A stretch of 64,000 bases of DNA from Roseateles amylovorans (lineage in GTDB: Bacteria > Pseudomonadota > Gammaproteobacteria > Burkholderiales > Burkholderiaceae_C): NCBI RefSeq assembly GCF_025398155.2, contig NZ_CP104562.2, positions 868,001 to 932,000 of the forward strand, read 5' to 3'. Under the pieces are notes generated by a model. The model searched no databases, was not told the origin of the DNA, and worked only from the letters and a program-made list of their open reading frames with translations. This document shows positions 59,366 to 64,000 of this stretch, one piece after another (within the stretch, counting starts at the first letter, position 1; each line of letters starts with the position of its first letter). The position numbers were made by a program, and so were the translations under genes.

Positions 59366-60420
59366 GGGGAGGGCACTCGTCGGGCGGTGTCGGTGGAGGC
59401 GGCGTGCCGGGCGCGTTCGCCCAGGGCAACCAGGTCACGGTCGCCATGGCTTTGTCGAATGAAGACGGGCAGGTCCGCCGCCAGGCGGGCAAAGCGGGGA
59501 TCCAGGCACAGCGGTCCGGCACCCATGGCCCGGGTGGCCGCGCGCAGCACCTGCTGCGCGGCTTCGTCGCTGGCGGCGCGAGTGCGCAGGGCCCAGTCCT
59601 GGGCATCGGCATGGGGATGGTGGTCGATCCAGTCGGCCGCCTCCCGCAGCAAGGCGGCGTTGGCCGAGAGCAGCCGGTCGATCTGGCCGAGCGCCAGCAA
59701 GCGGTGCCAGCCTGGCTCGCGGGCTTCGACGGTCTGCGCCAGCAGGGCGTCTGCCACCGCGCCGGCTGCGCCATGCCAACACGCGGCGATGCCGATCCCG
59801 CCTTGCCAGAAACCCGGCCGCGACAGGTAAAAACCGCCATCGCCGATCAGGCGTGCCGGCACCGACTCGAACCGGACTTCCGCGCTCACGGTGTCGGACA
59901 TGCCGACCGCCTTCCAGGCGGCCTCGTTGATCGTGATGCCGTCCTGGCACAGGTCCACATCGGCGAGCCAGGGCCCGCCGCCTTGCTCATCCCACACCGT
60001 CAACAGGGCGCGGTCCAGGCCGGCGGCCCCGGAGCACCAGGCCTTGGTGCCGGTCAGGCTCACGCCGCCGGTCGGCGAGCGTTGACACCGCACGCGAGCG
60101 TGAGGTGGCTCTGCCGCCCACATGCCATAGGCGGCTTCCGGTTGCACGGGCGCATGTCCGGCTTCCGCCAGCACGGCCAGCGCATCGGTATGGCCCTCAA
60201 ACAGTTTGACCAGCGACAGGTCAAGGGCCGCGACGGTGGACAGCGCACGCCAACGCATCAGGGTGTGTCCGCCGCCGGGCGGAGGCAAGTCGGCATGGCC
60301 CTCCTGAATGAGGGTGCGAAGGCGCTGGGCAGGCCCTGCGACGTCCAAGTCGGCGAGCGCGGCCTGCAAGCGTTCCATCGGTCCCGCCTCAAAGGGCGCG
60401 GTGGCTCCGGTTTCGATCAT
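59353..60420 (-). CDS. Acyl-CoA dehydrogenase-like protein, short form
   Basis: The 355-residue acyl-CoA dehydrogenase fold has a helical N-terminus (PMERLQAALADLDVAG), a beta-barrel section (PTGGVSLTGTKAWCSGAAGLDRALLTVW), and VGMSDTVSAEVRFESVPA. A C-terminal helical bundle includes LLALGQIDRLLSANAALLREAADWI. It is shorter than typical members (about 380 residues), and I cannot place the usual catalytic Glu near the C-terminus with confidence. It may act on a non-CoA-bound substrate. The Met chosen begins MIETGATAP; an upstream Met at 60537 is possible. It heads a four-gene minus-strand operon. Confidence 0.72.
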   Translation of the reverse strand: MIETGATAPFEAGPMERLQAALADLDVAGPAQRLRTLIQEGHADLPPPGGGHTLMRWRALSTVAALDLSLVKLFEGHTDALAVLAEAGHAPVQPEAAYGMWAAEPPHARVRCQRSPTGGVSLTGTKAWCSGAAGLDRALLTVWDEQGGGPWLADVDLCQDGITINEAAWKAVGMSDTVSAEVRFESVPARLIGDGGFYLSRPGFWQGGIGIAACWHGAAGAVADALLAQTVEAREPGWHRLLALGQIDRLLSANAALLREAADWIDHHPHADAQDWALRTRAASDEAAQQVLRAATRAMGAGPLCLDPRFARLAADLPVFIRQSHGDRDLVALGERARHAASTDTARRVPSPWTL

Positions 60421-60609
60421 GAAGGTACTGGGCACGCGCCGTGCCACCCCTGGCAAAAGGGAGCTGGCGCGCATCAGCGCACATGCCCCTTCCACGCGGG
60501 ACAAGGCGGCATGCGGCCCCCTTTGTGCCAAGATCATCCAGCGCCGTCGCGCCGCCTTTCGGGCGGCATGCAGCGCGCGGAGTGGCCAAAGTTGTCAGAA
60601 AGGGCCGCC

Positions 60610-62964
60610 ATGACCGAGGGAGACGCATCGCATCCGCAAGTCCAGTTGTTGGACGCGGAGCGGCGCATTCAAGAGTTGCATGCCGGACTGGCCTTGGCGC
60701 TGGCCAGCATTCGTGCGGCCTACATCCGTGTCGACCGGCAGGGCTGTGTCAGCGACATGAACACCATGGCGCAGGAAATCACCGGCTGGCCCTTGAGCGA
60801 GGCACGTGGTCTTTCGATCTGGTCGGTGTTCCAACGAGAAGGACGGCCCGAGCACTACTTGAAGCGCAACCCGATCGAGGTGCTGCAGGAACAGGACTGG
60901 CAGGCCGGCGAAGGGCGCCCGATGGTTCTGATCGCACGAGACGGCCGACCGGTCAGCGTCGAGGTCTATGCCACTGTGAGTCATGGACCCGACGGTCATC
61001 CGGACGGCATGGTGCTGGTGTTCCGCGACCAGAGCGCGCTCTACCAAGCGCAGACGGCGGCACATCGGCTCGCGGCGATTGTGGAGTCCTCGCATGATGC
61101 GATCGTCGGCAAGGCGCTGGACGGCACCATCACCAGCTGGAACCAAGCCGCCGAACGGCTGTTCGGCTACAGCGCCGATGAGGCGGTCGGCATGTCGGTG
61201 ATGGCCCTCATCCCGCCGGAGCGGCGCAATGAGGAGATGCAGATCCTGGCGCGCCTTGTCCAAGGCGACCGCATCCCCGCACTGGAGACGGTCCGGCTGT
61301 CTCGAGATGGCCAGCGCATCGATGTGTCGTTGTCGATCTCACCGGTGCGCGACCATGCAGGCACCATCATCGGCGCGGCCAAGATCGCCCGCGACATCAC
61401 CCAGGAGCTGGCCGCCCGACAGGCGAGGGCTCGCGTCGACGGCCTGGAGCGCGAGAACCGGGAAGTGCTGGAGGCCATGCGCACCAAGTCGCTGTTCCTG
61501 GCCAGCATGTCGCATGAGTTGCGCACCCCGCTCAACGCCATCATCGGCTTCGCGCAGCTGCTGCATGAGTCGCCGGTCGCCGTGTCCGAGGAGAAACGAC
61601 AGCAGTTTGTGGCCCACATTCTCAGCGCGGGGCGGCATCTGCTGGAGATGATCAACGACGTGCTGGATCTGTCGAAGGTCGAGGCCGGCCGGATCGATTT
61701 CAATCCGGTCGAGTTCGATGTCCGCGCCGCCGTCCATGACCTGATCGAGACCCTGCGGCCCTTGGCCCAATCCCGTCAGCATCGCTTGCGGGAGGACCTG
61801 GATCCCGATGTCGGTCCGGTGCTGCTGGACCCGGTGAGATTGCGGCAGATCCTCTACAACTATCTGTCGAACGCCATCAAGTTCACGCCGCCCGGAGGCG
61901 ACATCGTGGTCCGGACCCGAGCGCGCGGACGCCGTTCCTTCCTGCTGGAAGTCCAGGACAACGGCGCCGGCCTCTCGGACGCCGATCAGGCCGAATTGTT
62001 CCAGGAGTTCCGACAGCTGCGCCGCCAACCGGGCCAGGACAGCGCCGGGACCGGCCTGGGCCTGGCGCTGACGCGCCGGCTGGCGCAGGCGCAGGGCGGC
62101 AGCGCAGGCGTGGCCAGCGAGCCCGGCCGAGGCAGCCGGTTCTATGTGGTGTTGCCGGTCCGGCACGCGCACCCTTCAGGGCTTGAGGCTGCCAGCACGG
62201 TGAATGACGCCGGGCGTACCGCGGTCCACACACCGCGGGTCGTCGTGGTGGACGATGACCATTCGCTCAATCGCGATCTCATGGACCGCTTGCGCGATAC
62301 CGGCGTGACGGTCGAGCGCACCGACAACGTGCTCGATGCCGGCAAGATCGCCGCCACCGAGCGAGTCGATGCCTTCGTGCTCGGACTGGAAGTGGCCGGC
62401 CGCAATGGTCTGGAGCTGTTGATCCGTCAGGGGCCGGAGGCGGCCGTGCCGCCGGTGGGAGCGCTCAATGTGGCATTGGACCGGGACCATGTGGCGAGCT
62501 TTCCCGTGGCCGGCGTCATTCCCAAACCATCGACCCCGCGCGATGTGGGTGAAGCGCTGGCCCAGTGTGCCGAAGGCGCCCGCTCGCCGACGGTGATGGT
62601 GGTCGACGACGATCCGTTGAGCCTGACCTTGATGGATGAGACCCTGCGCGGATGGGGGGTCTCGGCGATCTTGTTCCGCAGCGCAGAGGCGGCCCTTGCT
62701 CACCTTGAGCGAGACACCCCGGACCTGATCATCCTGGATCTGCTGATGCCGGTCATGGACGGCTTCGAGGTGTTGGCCGCCATCCGTCGTCGACCTGACC
62801 TGATGCACCTGCCCGTCTTCATCTGGACCAGCCTGACCCTCACCACCGATGAGCAGGACCGGCTGCGGCGCTCCGCCGCGCGGGTGCTGTCCAAAGGCGA
62901 AGCGGCGCTGGACGGACTGCTGGCCGAACTGCTGCCGATTCCGGCCCGCACGACCGCGCCCTGA
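60610..62964 (+). CDS. Hybrid sensor histidine kinase: PAS-PAS-HisKA-HATPase-REC(degenerate)-REC
   Basis: The 784-residue soluble kinase lacks membrane helices. PAS1 covers about residues 30-145, with IRVDRQGCVSDMNTMAQEITGW. PAS2 covers about 152-268, with SHDAIVGKALDGTITSWNQAAERLFGYS. The phosphoacceptor His302 is in SMSHELRTPLNAI, the N box in DPVRLRQILYNYLSNAIKF and the G boxes in DNGAGL and GTGLGLAL. REC1 (544-655) keeps the acidic pocket (Asp548-Asp549) and Lys639 but has Gly592 where the phosphorylatable Asp should be. REC2 (661-784) is intact, with Asp710 in LIILDLLMPVMDG. No output regulator is adjacent except a LysR gene. The start follows GAAAGGG; the frame is open far upstream only as antisense of the dehydrogenase gene. 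Confidence 0.9.
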   Translation: MTEGDASHPQVQLLDAERRIQELHAGLALALASIRAAYIRVDRQGCVSDMNTMAQEITGWPLSEARGLSIWSVFQREGRPEHYLKRNPIEVLQEQDWQAGEGRPMVLIARDGRPVSVEVYATVSHGPDGHPDGMVLVFRDQSALYQAQTAAHRLAAIVESSHDAIVGKALDGTITSWNQAAERLFGYSADEAVGMSVMALIPPERRNEEMQILARLVQGDRIPALETVRLSRDGQRIDVSLSISPVRDHAGTIIGAAKIARDITQELAARQARARVDGLERENREVLEAMRTKSLFLASMSHELRTPLNAIIGFAQLLHESPVAVSEEKRQQFVAHILSAGRHLLEMINDVLDLSKVEAGRIDFNPVEFDVRAAVHDLIETLRPLAQSRQHRLREDLDPDVGPVLLDPVRLRQILYNYLSNAIKFTPPGGDIVVRTRARGRRSFLLEVQDNGAGLSDADQAELFQEFRQLRRQPGQDSAGTGLGLALTRRLAQAQGGSAGVASEPGRGSRFYVVLPVRHAHPSGLEAASTVNDAGRTAVHTPRVVVVDDDHSLNRDLMDRLRDTGVTVERTDNVLDAGKIAATERVDAFVLGLEVAGRNGLELLIRQGPEAAVPPVGALNVALDRDHVASFPVAGVIPKPSTPRDVGEALAQCAEGARSPTVMVVDDDPLSLTLMDETLRGWGVSAILFRSAEAALAHLERDTPDLIILDLLMPVMDGFEVLAAIRRRPDLMHLPVFIWTSLTLTTDEQDRLRRSAARVLSKGEAALDGLLAELLPIPARTTAP

Positions 62965-62980
62965 CGCGACCGACGTGACG

Positions 62981-63016
62981 ATCGCGGCCATCGCGGCCAT
63001 CGCGGCCATCGCGGCC
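62981..63016. repeat. Four tandem 9-bp units (ATCGCGGCC)
   Basis: There are four exact ATCGCGGCC units followed by a partial fifth (ATCGCCAGG), in the gap between the histidine kinase stop and the LysR start. Being a multiple of three it would not shift a frame, but it lies outside both genes. Confidence 0.92.
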
Positions 63017-63104
63017 ATCGCCAGGCGGATCGACCGGCCCTCTTCGGATGGCCACACAATCCGCGCCAGCGACGGGCCCCCAGACGACGGCCCGCAGGAG
63101 CAGT

Positions 63105-64000
63105 GATGGATCGTTTCGATGCGCTTCAGGCCTTTGCCCGGGTGGTGGAGGCCGGCAGCTTCACCAAGGCCGCGCAGACACTTCACATGAGCAAGACCAC
63201 GGTGACCCAGCTTGTGCAGCAGCTGGAGGCGCGGCTGCGAGTCAAGCTGTTGAACCGGACCACCCGCCAGGTGGCCTTGACCGCCGATGGCGCGGCCTAT
63301 TACGAGCGCGTGGTGCGGGTGCTGGCCGATCTGGAGGATGCCGACACCAGCCTGTCCAGCGCCACCGCCTTGCCGCGGGGCCGCTTGCGGGTGGATGTAC
63401 CCAGCCCGTTCGCGCGGATGATCCTGATGCCGGCGCTGCCCGCTTTTCATGCGCGCTATCCGGAGATCCAGCTCTACATGGGCGTCAGCGATCGCATGGT
63501 CGATCTGATCGGTGACAAGGTCGATGCCGTGGTGCGCGGCGGCGCCTTGCCCGATTCATCGTTGATGGCGCGCCGCATCGGCGAACTGCGGTTGGATGTC
63601 TATGCGGCGCCGAGCTACCTGGCGCGCGTCGGCATGCCGTCGGACCCGCAGGCGCTGGAGCAGGCGCCGCACCATGCGGTCGGATTCCTGAGCACGCGCA
63701 CCGGCAAGGTGACGCCGTTCCGTCTGCAGCACGGGGCGGAGCAGATCGAGGTCCAGGCGCGCCACGTGGTGGCGGTGGACGATGGCAACGCCTATCTGGC
63801 GGCCGGACTCGCGGGCATGGGGGCGCTCTGGCTGCCGCACTACATGGCGAAGGGGCATGTTGCGAACGGCGAGCTGGTGCCACTGTTCCCCGGCTGGCGG
63901 GTCGAGCCGATGCCGATGCATGTGGCCTATCCGCCGAACCGGCATGTCAGCACCAAGCTGCGGGCCTTCATCGATTGGGTGGTGGAACTGATGGCGCAGC
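63105..64000 (+). CDS. LysR-family transcriptional regulator (runs past right edge)
   Basis: About 298 residues are visible and the frame is open to the window end, so the last few codons are missing. The N-terminus MDRFDALQAFARVVEAGSFTKAAQTLHMSKTTVTQLVQQLEARL (residues 1-44) is the winged helix-turn-helix of the LysR branch that lacks strict autoregulatory partners (PecT/DsdC-like group). The effector domain contains GRLRVDVPSPFARMILMPALPAFHARYPEIQLYMGVSDRMVDLI and VDAVVRGGALPDSSLMARRI. The ATG follows GCAGGAGCAGTG. The gene lies 141 bp after the hybrid kinase. Confidence 0.85.

Noticed and set aside
59341..60609. A 5' extension of the histidine kinase frame giving about 1,207 residues
   Set aside because: This part is antisense to the acyl-CoA dehydrogenase-like gene and has no domain features. 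The ATG at 60610 begins just before the first PAS domain and has a ribosome site.

Overview
The window is GC-rich DNA (my estimate is high 60s percent G+C). It has dense gene packing, many GTG or ATG starts in 4-bp stop/start overlaps, and gene families typical of Burkholderiales (Betaproteobacteria). The mix of an early-cobalt cobalamin operon, a pseudomonad-type mannitol operon, a modular chitinase, KatG and a membrane PQQ dehydrogenase would suit a soil or rhizosphere relative of Roseateles/Mitsuaria. That placement is an inference from gene content only. I saw no rRNA, tRNA, CRISPR array or transposase.

Layout. 1-3.6 kb: the end of a gene resembling the HrpF/NopX type III translocon family, small conserved hypotheticals, a divergent inositol-monophosphatase-like protein and a Rossmann protein. 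3.76-18.37 kb: a roughly 1.9-kb module (twin operator, promoter-like leader, intrinsic terminator, DJ-1/PfpI protein, alpha/beta hydrolase) is present twice in inverted orientation. The copies bracket 10.7 kb holding AraC and LysR regulators, a GH114 lipoprotein, a Gfo/Idh oxidoreductase, KatG, an MFS exporter, an HbpS-like protein and an exported hydrolase. Much of this looks like oxidant or electrophile defence. 18.6-20.3 kb: two unassigned genes, one with a nuclease-like motif pattern.

20.36-32.85 kb: a 15-gene minus-strand operon for cobalt uptake (cbiMNQO) and corrin ring synthesis by the early-cobalt route. A cobalamin riboswitch precedes it. 33.36-37.07 kb: an osmoprotectant ABC importer (proV, proW, proX). 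37.2-44.6 kb: a PQQ glucose-type dehydrogenase, a GH18 chitinase with crystallin and CBM6-like modules, and a large MscS-family channel.

45.0-53.3 kb: a mannitol/sorbitol operon (mtlE, F, G, K, D, R, Z). A binding-protein-dependent importer brings in the polyol, a long-chain dehydrogenase oxidises it to the ketose, and a PfkB kinase phosphorylates it. 53.5-56.9 kb: small stress-type and hypothetical genes, including a Gln-rich protein, CsbD and a GST. 57.0-60.4 kb: an overlapping minus-strand cassette of acyl-CoA dehydrogenase, PIG-L deacetylase, SAM methyltransferase and GT2 glycosyltransferase. 60.6-64 kb: a hybrid histidine kinase and a LysR regulator that runs off the right edge.

Several intergenic gaps carry short in-phase tandem arrays with 7-, 9- or 11-bp units. 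All function calls come from reading motifs and family resemblance. No database search was run.
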